The position numbers and the translations under genes are program-made. Positions 35,030-43,564 of a stretch of DNA of 64,000 nucleotides are shown here, piece by piece. Origin of the DNA: Sphaerochaeta globosa str. Buddy (GTDB taxonomy: Bacteria; Spirochaetota; Spirochaetia; Sphaerochaetales; Sphaerochaetaceae); the NCBI RefSeq assembly GCF_000190435.1, contig NC_015152.1, positions 2,114,458 to 2,178,457 of the forward strand. The letters run 5' to 3'. A model generated the notes under the pieces. The model made no database searches and was not told the origin of the DNA. It was given only the letters and a program-made list of their open reading frames with translations. How positions within the stretch are numbered: position 1 is the first letter of the stretch; each line of letters begins with the position of its first letter.

Positions 35030-35610
35030 AACGTTCCTCCGCTGCAAAGAAACTGATACAGCTCTTCACCTGAAAAGCTAATTTGCTTCCCCTTGGCAAC
35101 AAGATAGGCCCGTTCCTGTTTCAGGACAGCCAGGCAGAGGTCCTCCGGCTTAGGAAGGGCCAATAACAGTTCCCTATCCTGGTCACACAGATGCATCCGA
35201 TTTGGTTCAAGGTAGTCGGCAATATAGAGCAGAAGCCCCATTTTTCCCATATGTATACTGCCAACGGTGTGATACCGCACTGCAGTACACACTTGCTCTG
35301 AGAATCCTCTGGCGCTAAGCAGGGAAGCTCCCACCGGAGCATGGAGCAACACCGGGTATTCACGTTCTTCGCTGCTAAGTTTCAGATGATGAGCCAAAGC
35401 ATAGTCGACCAGCTGCTCCCTACTCCACTCCCGCACCATGTCATGCATCAAGGCACAACTACACAACTCAGTAGTATCAAGGTGTAGTTCATAACGGTCA
35501 TTCAGAAGCAGGCAGGTCTGTGCCACCGCTTTACTATGACGATAGCGTTTCTCGCTCAAGCTTTCTTTCAGCTCTTGCTCAAGGACGGTACAATCGATGT
35601 TCTCGTACAT
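35026..35610 (-). CDS. yqeK: YqeK-like HD-domain dinucleoside tetraphosphate hydrolase
   Basis: 194 aa. YqeK enzymes cleave Ap4A symmetrically. Seen: KRYRHSKAVAQTCLLLN, SCALMHDMVREW (HD pair), LLHAPVGASLL, AVRYHTVGS and LLLYIADYLEPNR, the full HD metal-binding set. ATG 35610 follows AAGGAGG by 9 nt; the gene overlaps the end of nadD by 32 bp, as is common for this pair. Confidence 0.9.
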   Translation of the reverse strand: MYENIDCTVLEQELKESLSEKRYRHSKAVAQTCLLLNDRYELHLDTTELCSCALMHDMVREWSREQLVDYALAHHLKLSSEEREYPVLLHAPVGASLLSARGFSEQVCTAVRYHTVGSIHMGKMGLLLYIADYLEPNRMHLCDQDRELLLALPKPEDLCLAVLKQERAYLVAKGKQISFSGEELYQFLCSGGTF

Positions 35611-36214
35611 ATCGAGCAACCTCCTTGGGCATTAGGCACGCAATATCGTCACCAAGCTCTTGGTGTACTTCCAACACGCTGCATCGATTTCTGATCTTCG
35701 TGGAACTGTCCTCCAGAAGAGGGTTTTCCAAATAGATAATATCGGCGGCGATGTCGGAGAACCGTTCAGCGCTGTCTTCCCGCCTGATGACCACGAAGGT
35801 GACCAACTCCTTGAGCTGTTCATACGCATGCCATTGATTCAGTGCGGAAAGCAAATCGTCCCCCATCACCACCGCAAGCCTACCCTTGATCGAATAGTGC
35901 AAATATATATATTTGACCGTGTCATAGGTATATGATACACCACCTCGCACCAATTCACAGTCTTCAGCTATCAGTTGGATCGGTGGGTCATCAGGATAGA
36001 GCTCCCTATAGGCCTCAAAGCTCAAACGCAGCATGCTCATACGATGCTCTGCAGAAGCCGGTTCGGCATCCTGCTTGAAGTTGTTGCGGGCAACAGGTAC
36101 GAAAATGAACCTTCGATAGGGGGTGGAGGTAGCCACCGTGTGCACCAGGTGCAGATGCCCTAGATGCACGGGATCGAAACTTCCGCCTACCATTGCAGTC
36201 GGTTCTGCCGCCAA
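35579..36214 (-). CDS. nadD: Nicotinate-nucleotide adenylyltransferase
   Basis: 211 aa; makes deamido-NAD from nicotinate mononucleotide and ATP. Seen: nucleotidyl-transferase motif MVGGSFDPVHLGHLHLV and C-terminal SSTKIRNR. Start TTG 36214 is chosen: AGGAGG lies 6 nt before it and 10 bp follow the obgE stop, while the next ATG (36193) is 27 nt from that site and would leave too short an N-terminus. An in-frame ATG inside obgE (36262) lacks a ribosome site. Confidence 0.9.
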   Translation of the reverse strand: MAAEPTAMVGGSFDPVHLGHLHLVHTVATSTPYRRFIFVPVARNNFKQDAEPASAEHRMSMLRLSFEAYRELYPDDPPIQLIAEDCELVRGGVSYTYDTVKYIYLHYSIKGRLAVVMGDDLLSALNQWHAYEQLKELVTFVVIRREDSAERFSDIAADIIYLENPLLEDSSTKIRNRCSVLEVHQELGDDIACLMPKEVARYVREHRLYRP

Positions 36215-36224
36215 AACAAGCCTC

Positions 36225-37331
<1,107 letters not shown>

Positions 37332-37338
37332 CTATCGT

Positions 37339-37590
37339 TTACTCAGTTACGATGCTGATATACTTCCGGTTGTTTCTGATATGGAACAGAACAGTACCTT
37401 CAGCTTTTGCAAACAGCGTATAATCGGAACCGAGGCCTACATTCTGACCAGGATGGAACTTGGTTCCATGCTGGCGAACAAGGACTTCACCTGCTTTGAC
37501 CAATTGGCCACCAAAGCGTTTCACTCCCAGACGCTGGGAATTCGAATCGCGACCATTGCGGGAACTTCCGCCACCTTTCTTATGTGCCAT
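37339..37590 (-). CDS. rpmA: 50S ribosomal protein L27
   Basis: 83 aa, starting [16 protein letters not shown] without the cleavable extension found in Firmicutes, consistent with the absence of a Prp protease gene between rplU and rpmA (only 12 bp). AAGGAGG precedes the ATG. Confidence 0.97.
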   Translation of the reverse strand: MAHKKGGGSSRNGRDSNSQRLGVKRFGGQLVKAGEVLVRQHGTKFHPGQNVGLGSDYTLFAKAEGTVLFHIRNNRKYISIVTE

Positions 37591-37602
37591 CTTGCGTCCT
37601 CC

Positions 37603-37917
37603 TTATGCAATGATCTTGTCGATCGTGATCAGGGAGTACCGCTCGCGGTGACCCTGGGTCCTTTTATAGCCCTTGCGGCGCTTTTTCTTGAACACTCTGA
37701 TCTTGTCACCCTTGATGTCGCCTACCAGGGTCGCCTTGACCACTGCATCAGCTACGTACGGGGTGCCAAACTTTGCATTGCTCTCATCCACAACGGCGAG
37801 AACGGTGGCGTACTCAAGGGAGGAACCAGCTTCACAGCTGCTGATATAATCAACCTGGACGGTTTCCCCTTCGACGGCCTTGTACTGCTTTCCGAGAATC
37901 TCTACAAGTGCGTACAT
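37603..37917 (-). CDS. rplU: 50S ribosomal protein L21
   Basis: 104 aa. MYALVEILGKQYKAVEGE at the N-terminus and KKKRRKGYKRTQGHRERYSLI at the RNA-binding C-terminus. ATG 37917 gives the canonical N-terminus; AAGGA lies 11 nt upstream. An ATG at 37929 would add four residues but overlaps that ribosome site. Confidence 0.95.
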   Translation of the reverse strand: MYALVEILGKQYKAVEGETVQVDYISSCEAGSSLEYATVLAVVDESNAKFGTPYVADAVVKATLVGDIKGDKIRVFKKKRRKGYKRTQGHRERYSLITIDKIIA

Positions 37918-37954
37918 GTCGATATTCATCCTTAGATTTAGTTTGTGCTTGTCC

Positions 37955-37984
37955 CTTATACCACACATAGAAAAGAAGATTCAA
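37955..37984 (-). promoter_or_regulatory. Promoter of the rplU operon
   Basis: Minus strand TTGAAT (37979-37984), 18-nt spacer, TATAAG (37955-37960). Transcript would begin near 37949, about 30 nt before rplU. Confidence 0.6.
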
Positions 37985-38026
37985 CAACTTTTTCATATAA
38001 ATGGTTGAAAAACAAAGAAAAAGCTC

Positions 38027-38061
38027 TTGAAAACTTACCGACCGATAAGTTAGTATTGATT
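38027..38061 (+). promoter_or_regulatory. Putative leaderless promoter of the tetR-type gene
   Basis: TTGAAA (38027-38032), 18-nt spacer, TAGTAT (38051-38056), TGATT, ATG. No ribosome site. The spacer is almost entirely a palindrome (next entry). Confidence 0.55.
38032..38051. promoter_or_regulatory. Palindromic operator within the tetR-type promoter
   Basis: AACTTA-CCGACCGA-TAAGTT: perfect 6-bp arms, 16 of 20 positions symmetric, filling the spacer between -35 and -10. The size and CCGACCG core fit TetR-family operators, so autorepression by the adjacent gene is likely. Confidence 0.7.
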
Positions 38062-38637
38062 ATGCACACAACCCAAACCAAACAAAATCTCATCCTTTCA
38101 CTGCTCAAGCTTGGCTCTGAACAAGGCCTTGAAGCTATCTCCCTAGCCGCTCTTGCCAAGGAAAACAACATCAGTAAAGCTGCTATTTTCCATCACTTTG
38201 CAAATAGGGAGGCCATGATTGAAGAACTCTTTGCCTACTGCAACACACTCGCCTACCAGCAGATGGCAACCATCAGCCTTGCAGGAAAGAGCAGTGAGGT
38301 ACTCAGGCGTGCTGTAGAGCACTGGCACGAACTGTATGCCACCGATCCGATGCGATACTTTTACCGAATCATCCAGTCGGAAGCTTTGACACACCAAGCG
38401 GCAAAAGCAATCCAAAAGACGTTGGATGAAATGCTCCAAGGCCAGAGCGGGGTCTTATTGGAGAGCTTAAGCGAATCCGGGCGTCTGGTTATTGAAGACC
38501 TGGATTTGGCCATTCTCAATTTCAGCTGTGTCGTCCAACAGTTTCTCAGACGGGTACTGTTGGACGACCAAGAGGACTTGGAGTGGGAAGAGGAGCGCTT
38601 CATCCAAAGCTTCTGTGCCCTGTATAAAGGGCTGTAA
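38062..38637 (+). CDS. TetR-family transcriptional regulator
   Basis: 191 aa. N-terminal helix-turn-helix LEAISLAALAKENNISKAAIFHHFANREAMIEE, followed by an unclassified ligand domain. ATG 38062 is the first residue of a canonical TetR N-terminus (HTTQTKQNLILSLLKLG). It lies divergent to rplU and convergent to argS (stops 1 bp apart), so no partner gene adjoins it in the same operon; targets other than itself are unknown. Confidence 0.85.
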   Translation: MHTTQTKQNLILSLLKLGSEQGLEAISLAALAKENNISKAAIFHHFANREAMIEELFAYCNTLAYQQMATISLAGKSSEVLRRAVEHWHELYATDPMRYFYRIIQSEALTHQAAKAIQKTLDEMLQGQSGVLLESLSESGRLVIEDLDLAILNFSCVVQQFLRRVLLDDQEDLEWEEERFIQSFCALYKGL

Positions 38638-38638
38638 G

Positions 38639-40402
38639 CTACATGGATGCCAAGAAGGGAATGCCCACCAAGCCAAAAGCGTTCTTCAACACCTGCAGCA
38701 CCATGGAGGCAAGCTCGATGCGGCTTCGTACCAACTCAGCGGTAGCTGCCTTGAGTATCGGATTGTCGTGGTACCATCGGGAGAAGAGCTTGGACAGGTC
38801 ATACAGGTAGGTGCAGAGCAGCGAAGGATCAAGTGCTGCGCCGGCCTTCTCCACCACTTCGGGATACAGGGCGATTTGCTTGATCAGCTCCCTCTCATCA
38901 CTGAGCGTAAGCAGGCTGCTGTCAAAGCTGAGTTTACGGATGTCGGCATACTCACTCTCATACTTACGCAGCATACTCGATATTCTCGCACCCATGTACT
39001 GCAGATAGGGACCGGTGTTCCCATTGAAGGAAATGGACTCGGCAGGATTGAAAATCATATCCTTGGTGGGAGTGACCTGCAACAGATAATAGTTTAGGGC
39101 ACCGAGGGCGATGCTTTGGCTGGTTTTCTGGACATCATCGACCAGGGCTTCGCGTTCCTTGGCCTCAATTTCCTTACGGGCCAGAGAAGTGAGGGTATCG
39201 ACCAACTCATCGGCATCGACAACCGTCCCCTCTCTGCTCTTCATTTTCCCTTCAGGCAGGTTGACCATTCCATAGCTGAGGTGGTGCAGATCCTGTGCCC
39301 ACGTATAACCCAACTGTGCAAGTACATAGAACAGAACACGGAAATGGTATTGTTGTTCGCTGGCCACGACGTAGATGAGGGAGTCAAACGGCCAATCCTT
39401 ATGTCGCATAATGGCGGTTCCCACATCCTGGGTCATGTAGAGGCTGGTACCATCTTTTCGCAGCAGAACCTTCTTATCCAGCTTGATGGGCTCGAGGTCA
39501 ACCCAAACCGAGCCATCCTCCTCACGGTAGAAAACCCCGTTTTCCAGTCCTTTGAGGATTTCATCCTTGCCGTACTGGTACGTTTCCGATTCATAGTAAT
39601 AGGCATCGAAGCTGATACCCATCTTTATATAGCTTTCACTCAAGCCGTCCAGCGTCCAACCATTCATCAGCTTCCACAAGGCAATGACTTGCTCATTACC
39701 CGCCTCCCACTGTCGGAGCATCTCCTGGGCTTGGTCCTCGGCAGTCGGATCCTCTTTCGCCCATTGGGCAAACTTCACATAGTATTTTCCGACCAAATGG
39801 TCACCCTTGATCCCGCTGTTTTGGGGAGTCTCCCCATTGCCGAACTTCTGGTAGGCAAGCATGGATTTACAGATATGGACACCACGATTGTTGATAAGGT
39901 TGACCTTGCGCACCGTAGCTCCATTTGCCTTCAGAATTGCTGCGACACTCTCGCCTAAGCTATCGTTTCGCATATGTCCCAGATGCAGGGGCTTATTGGT
40001 ATTCGGGCAGCTGAACTCGATGGTCACACGTTTGGGAGCCATACTCTCATTAGTGCCGTACCGCTCTTGCTTATCTGCAATCAAAGCCGAAAGCGAAGTC
40101 GCCAAGGCAGCCATATCGATGCGTACATTCAGATACGGACCGGCAACCAGCAATTCACCCAGAGGTCGTTGATCAAGTTTTTCAATGCGATCCTTGAGCG
40201 TTGCAGCAAGCATCGGGGGGGCGGTTCTCAAAAGTTTTGCGTACGCAAAGAGGGGAAAAGCCAAATCTCCCAGCTCGGGTTTGGGTGGTGTCTGTACGGC
40301 AAGAGGAGGGAGAACCTGATCTTGTCCAAGCACTTCTTTTGCATAGAGAGCCAACTGCTCCTCAATGAGCGACTTCCAAATCTCACGTACGGCATTAAGC
40401 AT
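38639..40402 (-). CDS. argS: Arginyl-tRNA synthetase
   Basis: 587-aa class I synthetase. Seen: FSCPNTNKPLHLGHMRND with the HIGH-type HLGH, EVYGMVNLPEGKMKSREG-like region (SYGMVNLPEGKMKSREG) where KMKSREG is the KMSKS equivalent, and the C-terminal anticodon-binding domain (YLYDLSKLFSRWYHD). AAAGGA precedes the ATG. Confidence 0.95.
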   Translation of the reverse strand: MLNAVREIWKSLIEEQLALYAKEVLGQDQVLPPLAVQTPPKPELGDLAFPLFAYAKLLRTAPPMLAATLKDRIEKLDQRPLGELLVAGPYLNVRIDMAALATSLSALIADKQERYGTNESMAPKRVTIEFSCPNTNKPLHLGHMRNDSLGESVAAILKANGATVRKVNLINNRGVHICKSMLAYQKFGNGETPQNSGIKGDHLVGKYYVKFAQWAKEDPTAEDQAQEMLRQWEAGNEQVIALWKLMNGWTLDGLSESYIKMGISFDAYYYESETYQYGKDEILKGLENGVFYREEDGSVWVDLEPIKLDKKVLLRKDGTSLYMTQDVGTAIMRHKDWPFDSLIYVVASEQQYHFRVLFYVLAQLGYTWAQDLHHLSYGMVNLPEGKMKSREGTVVDADELVDTLTSLARKEIEAKEREALVDDVQKTSQSIALGALNYYLLQVTPTKDMIFNPAESISFNGNTGPYLQYMGARISSMLRKYESEYADIRKLSFDSSLLTLSDERELIKQIALYPEVVEKAGAALDPSLLCTYLYDLSKLFSRWYHDNPILKAATAELVRSRIELASMVLQVLKNAFGLVGIPFLASM

Positions 40403-40430
40403 CTGTTCGTTCCTTTATCTGTAGATACCG

Positions 40431-40460
40431 ACTATACAATAAACCAAAGTCATACTTCAA
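40431..40460 (-). promoter_or_regulatory. Promoter of argS
   Basis: Minus strand TTGAAG (40455-40460), 18-nt spacer, TATAGT (40431-40436), overlapping the last codons of birA. Start near 40425, leader about 22 nt with AAAGGA. Confidence 0.6.
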
Positions 40461-41424
40461 GCCGGATACTGATTTCAGCCGAGCTGAGAGTATACTGTTT
40501 TCCCGCTTCATCCTGCACAACCAAATGGGCCTCATCGTCGATGCTGACGGCCAAGGCAGAGTATGAGTTCTTCCCCTGATGGACAACGACCTTGCGTCCC
40601 AAGAGCATGGAGCGCTTGCGGTACACCGATAAGAATGCGTTGTCCGGCAACTTTAGAACCAATTCCTGCAGAGTATTCACGACTGCGGCAACCAGCTCAT
40701 TGGCGTCGAAGGACGGAGGAATAGAGGAAGGCCCGTCATACAATGAAGTCGCCAAGCCTTGCAGCTCAAGAGGGAATGCGGTTTTTGGGGTACACAAATT
40801 GATCCCGATCCCCACCACAACGGCACTGAGTCTGCCACTTTCCACACCCAGCACCCCCTCGGTGAGAATGCCGCATACCTTTTTGCCCTCCAGATAGAGG
40901 TCGTTGACCCATTTGATGGAACAGCTTTTGGAGCAGACCTGCTCAATGGCCTTAAGGGTAGCCACGCTGGCCGCACTGGTAATGAGAGCGGCTGCTTCAA
41001 GGGAGAACGAGAAAGGCAACATTACGCTGATGTACAGCCCACCCTTCGGGCTGAAGAATGAACGGCCAAGCCGCCCCCTGCCTCCGCTTTGGTAGGTGGC
41101 GATCACCACCGAGGGTTTGTCTTTCATCTCACTTGCAAGCACTTTTGCATAGCGGTTTGTCGAATCAAGCGAATCAAAAAGATGTACCGCATACGAGCCG
41201 AGCAGGCCTTCAAGCTTTTCCTTGGAAAGCTGGGTGGTTGCCGTCAGGAGTCGATACCCCCTACGGGAGATCCCTTGGATGACATGGCCTTGGTCGCGAA
41301 GGCTTTCGATCGCCTTCCACACGGCACTGCGGGTGATGCTCAGTTTGCCTGCAAGTTCCTCTCCTGAGAGGTAGCAATCCCTGTTCTGCTCCAAAAGATG
41401 CAATACGGTTTGTTCACTAGTCAT
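40450..41424 (-). CDS. birA: Bifunctional biotin-protein ligase / biotin repressor
   Basis: 324 aa. N-terminal winged helix (LSGEELAGKLSITRSAVWKAIESLRDQG, about 18-45) followed by the ligase core: SLDSTNRYAKVL, GGRGRLGRSFFSPKGGLYISVML (biotinyl-AMP loop) and KWVNDLYLEGKKVCGILTE. The DNA-binding domain makes it a repressor as well as a ligase. Its own promoter and that of divergent bioY share a BirA-like inverted repeat. No ribosome site: the -10 box ends 6 nt before the ATG. Confidence 0.93.
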   Translation of the reverse strand: MTSEQTVLHLLEQNRDCYLSGEELAGKLSITRSAVWKAIESLRDQGHVIQGISRRGYRLLTATTQLSKEKLEGLLGSYAVHLFDSLDSTNRYAKVLASEMKDKPSVVIATYQSGGRGRLGRSFFSPKGGLYISVMLPFSFSLEAAALITSAASVATLKAIEQVCSKSCSIKWVNDLYLEGKKVCGILTEGVLGVESGRLSAVVVGIGINLCTPKTAFPLELQGLATSLYDGPSSIPPSFDANELVAAVVNTLQELVLKLPDNAFLSVYRKRSMLLGRKVVVHQGKNSYSALAVSIDDEAHLVVQDEAGKQYTLSSAEISIRLEV

Positions 41425-41459
41425 GAGCTGATACTAGGCAAGGAAGTCTCAATTGTCAA
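41425..41459 (-). promoter_or_regulatory. Putative leaderless promoter of birA
   Basis: Minus strand perfect TTGACA (41454-41459), 17-nt spacer, TAGTAT (41431-41436), CAGCTC, ATG. Predicted start is at or next to the A of ATG. Confidence 0.7.
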
Positions 41460-41478
41460 CCTGATGGGTGTTTACAAT
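41452..41478. promoter_or_regulatory. BirA-like operator between birA and bioY
   Basis: ATTGTCAAC (41452-41460) and GTTTACAAT (41470-41478) form an inverted repeat with one mismatch. The half-sites TTGTCAACC and TGTTTACAA resemble the known BirA half-sites TTGTAAACC/GGTTTACAA, but the gap is 7 bp instead of the usual 14-16. It covers both divergent -35 boxes, as expected for a dual repressor site. Confidence 0.65.
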
Positions 41479-41506
41479 CAGAAAACCGGCATGGTACAGT
41501 CGTCCT
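41471..41506 (+). promoter_or_regulatory. Putative leaderless promoter of bioY
   Basis: TTTACA (41471-41476), 18-nt spacer, TACAGT (41495-41500), CGTCCT, ATG. No ribosome site; the -35 lies inside the operator. Confidence 0.6.
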
Positions 41507-42049
41507 ATGCAATACAAACGGCTTCTACTTACCTCACTGTTTAGTGCCTTGATCATCATCGGTGCCTACCTTCGCTTCCCGCTCCCCCCCGTCCCCATCA
41601 CCTTGCAAACACTTTTCGTATTGCTCGCGGGCATGCTCGGGGGAACGAGAATTGCAATTTCCAGCACTGCCATCTACCTTCTGCTTGGGGCCGTAGGATT
41701 ACCCGTATTTTCCAGCGGAGGAGGACTTGGCAATCTAATCGGTCCCACCGGAGGCTTTCTCCTAGCATTGCTGCCGGCTGCTTTGATATCAGGCATCGCC
41801 GGTAATTTTCCCCGGAAGGTTGAGAGGCCGAAAACCTACTTCACCCTGTGCCTGGTCTTCGGATTGGCTGCTACGCTTGTCATCTATCTCATCGGTGTTC
41901 CCTTTCTTAAATACAATCGCTCTCTTTCTTGGAGCGTTGCCATCCAGGCTGGCATGCTGCCGTTCTTGATCGGTGATTTCATCAAATTATTTGCCGCCGC
42001 ACAGCTTGCAAGGCTCTTTCATCCAAGAATCACCCAGCTGCTGGGCTGA
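41507..42049 (+). CDS. bioY: Biotin transporter BioY (ECF S component)
   Basis: 180-aa integral membrane protein, about six helices. Seen: FSALIIIGAYLRFPLPPVPITLQTLFVLLAGMLGG at the N-terminus, YLLLGAVGLPVFSSGGGLGNLIGPTGGF (biotin site) and the C-terminal FIKLFAAAQLA. Start ATG 41507 gives a normal BioY N-terminus; upstream in-frame codons would run into the promoter. The energising EcfAAT module is not in the window. Paired with divergent birA, so biotin uptake is probably repressed by biotinyl-AMP-BirA. Confidence 0.92.
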   Translation: MQYKRLLLTSLFSALIIIGAYLRFPLPPVPITLQTLFVLLAGMLGGTRIAISSTAIYLLLGAVGLPVFSSGGGLGNLIGPTGGFLLALLPAALISGIAGNFPRKVERPKTYFTLCLVFGLAATLVIYLIGVPFLKYNRSLSWSVAIQAGMLPFLIGDFIKLFAAAQLARLFHPRITQLLG

Positions 42050-42053
42050 GCTC

Positions 42054-42089
42054 TTGCATAAAGACCTACAAGACACGTATGGTATGGGC
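42054..42089 (+). promoter_or_regulatory. Putative leaderless promoter of cysE
   Basis: TTGCAT (42054-42059), 18-nt spacer, TATGGT (42078-42083), ATGGGC, ATG at 42090. The -35 is weak (3/6). The alternative ATG at 42084 would precede the predicted start site. Confidence 0.4.
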
Positions 42090-43010
42090 ATGAAACAGTG
42101 CACAGATCAGCAATTCGATGCTTCAGAGTATGTTCCCGCTTTTTTGGGAACTTTTGATAGAGTAGCCGGAAACGCCAACTTTCACGGTCTCAAACCCCTA
42201 CCCCAGATGCTCAGCATCGGGGACTTTTCCAATGAGCTGCTTGAGCTCATGTTCCCGGGTCGCTGCGGCCGGGACCAAGCGAATCTCAGCCTGAAAGAAA
42301 TTCTTACGGTACAGATGAATAAAGTCTGTTCGCTGCTCAAAGGACAGCTATTTTTAGCCTATCGCTATGATGCCCCATCCTTGGAAGAGTGTGCAGCCAT
42401 ACAGAAGGCCGACACCACCATACGTACGCTTTGTAGCCTGCTCCCCCAGCTGCGTGTCAGCCTGAAAATGGATGCCCGTGCGGCTTTCGAAGGTGACCCG
42501 GCAGCGAAAAACCTCAGGGAAGTCATCCTTTCCTACCCCTGCATAAAAACACTGACCATCCACCGGTTTGCTCATGAGCTTTTCAAGATGGAAGTCCCCT
42601 TGCTGCCCAGAATGATGAATGAGTTCGCACACAAGGAGACGGGCATTGATATCCACCCCGGAGCCCAAATCGGCAACTCCTTCTTCATCGACCACGGCAC
42701 CGGTACGGTTATCGGTGAAACATCGGTCATCGGAAACAATGTGAAACTGTACCAAGGGGTCACCCTTGGTGCCTTAAGTTTTCCCAAGGATGCCTGTGGG
42801 GCCCTCATCAGGGGAACCAAGCGTCATCCGACCATCGAGGACAATGTCACCATCTACTCGAATGCAACTATTCTAGGGGATATAACCATCGGCAAGAATG
42901 CCGTCATTGGTTCCAACGTCTGGATAAAGGAATCGGTTCCAGCTGACACCATGGTAGTCATCCAAGAACCTGAAATCACGTTCAGAGACCTGAAAATGCG
43001 CAGGAACTAG
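42090..43010 (+). CDS. cysE: Serine O-acetyltransferase
   Basis: 306 aa; acetylates serine for cysteine synthesis. N-terminal helical domain, then left-handed parallel beta-helix: GIDIHPGAQIGNSFFIDHGTGTVIGETSVIGNNVKLYQGVTLGA, with catalytic DHG, RHPTIEDNVTIYSNATILG hexapeptide repeats and the closing loop. Longer than E. coli CysE (273), like the plant/EpsC-type long form. The stop overlaps the convergent acetyltransferase stop by four bases (CTAG). Confidence 0.9.
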   Translation: MKQCTDQQFDASEYVPAFLGTFDRVAGNANFHGLKPLPQMLSIGDFSNELLELMFPGRCGRDQANLSLKEILTVQMNKVCSLLKGQLFLAYRYDAPSLEECAAIQKADTTIRTLCSLLPQLRVSLKMDARAAFEGDPAAKNLREVILSYPCIKTLTIHRFAHELFKMEVPLLPRMMNEFAHKETGIDIHPGAQIGNSFFIDHGTGTVIGETSVIGNNVKLYQGVTLGALSFPKDACGALIRGTKRHPTIEDNVTIYSNATILGDITIGKNAVIGSNVWIKESVPADTMVVIQEPEITFRDLKMRRN

Positions 43011-43564
43011 GGTCTGACCCGTTCGTTGCACAAAGCATACCGGAGGTGGTCTTCCCACCTCCCATTCAGGTACAGGTAGCTTTTGCTCACTCCTTCACAG
43101 GAGAATCCAAGACTGGTGGCAAGGTGGATGCTGGCTTCGTTTGCCCTCATGATATTCGCCTCGATGCGGTGCAGTTTCATGGTGTTGAAGGCATACTCGA
43201 TTACAGACGATACAGCTTCATTACCATAACCTTGCCTTTGAAAGGCATGGTCTATGCTGTAACCGATTTTAGCCGATAGATTCACTCCCCACACAATATG
43301 ATTGAGGTACACTGTACCCAACACATGCCGCTGCTCCTGCTTGGAAAAGAAGAGCAGGGGCAGCATACGCCGCTGCCCATAGAGGTAGGCCTGCCTACTG
43401 CAGACATCCTCCAAAGAAGAGAGCGTATAGTAACTGCTCTGATAGGTGACAGAGAACGGTCGAAAAGCCTCACGATTACGACTCTCATAGGCAAGCAGAT
43501 GCTTTGCCAAGCCGATAGTACTCACATATGCATACAGCCGTTCAGTCTCAAAGAGTGGTTGCAT
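43007..43564 (-). CDS. GNAT acetyltransferase (RimJ/RimL-like)
   Basis: 185 aa. Seen: TERLYAYVSTIG start, GTVYLNHIVWGVNLSAKIGYSID, QGYGNEAVSSVIEYAF (acetyl-CoA loop, motif A) and HRIEANIMRANEASIHLATSLGF, the RimJ/RimL pattern. ATG 43564 lies in the last codons of mtaB (17-bp overlap), so it is coupled to it. Substrate (an N-terminus, an antibiotic or a metabolite) unknown. Confidence 0.82.
   Translation of the reverse strand: MQPLFETERLYAYVSTIGLAKHLLAYESRNREAFRPFSVTYQSSYYTLSSLEDVCSRQAYLYGQRRMLPLLFFSKQEQRHVLGTVYLNHIVWGVNLSAKIGYSIDHAFQRQGYGNEAVSSVIEYAFNTMKLHRIEANIMRANEASIHLATSLGFSCEGVSKSYLYLNGRWEDHLRYALCNERVRP
43042..43062 (+). terminator. Hairpin inside the GNAT gene, candidate cysE terminator
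   Basis: GGAGGTGG (43042-43049), loop TCTTC, CCACCTCC (43055-43062), starting 31 nt after the cysE stop. No T-run follows, so intrinsic strength is doubtful. Confidence 0.35.

Noticed and set aside
39116-39958. 280-codon plus-strand frame
   Set aside because: Antisense to argS; no recognisable protein.
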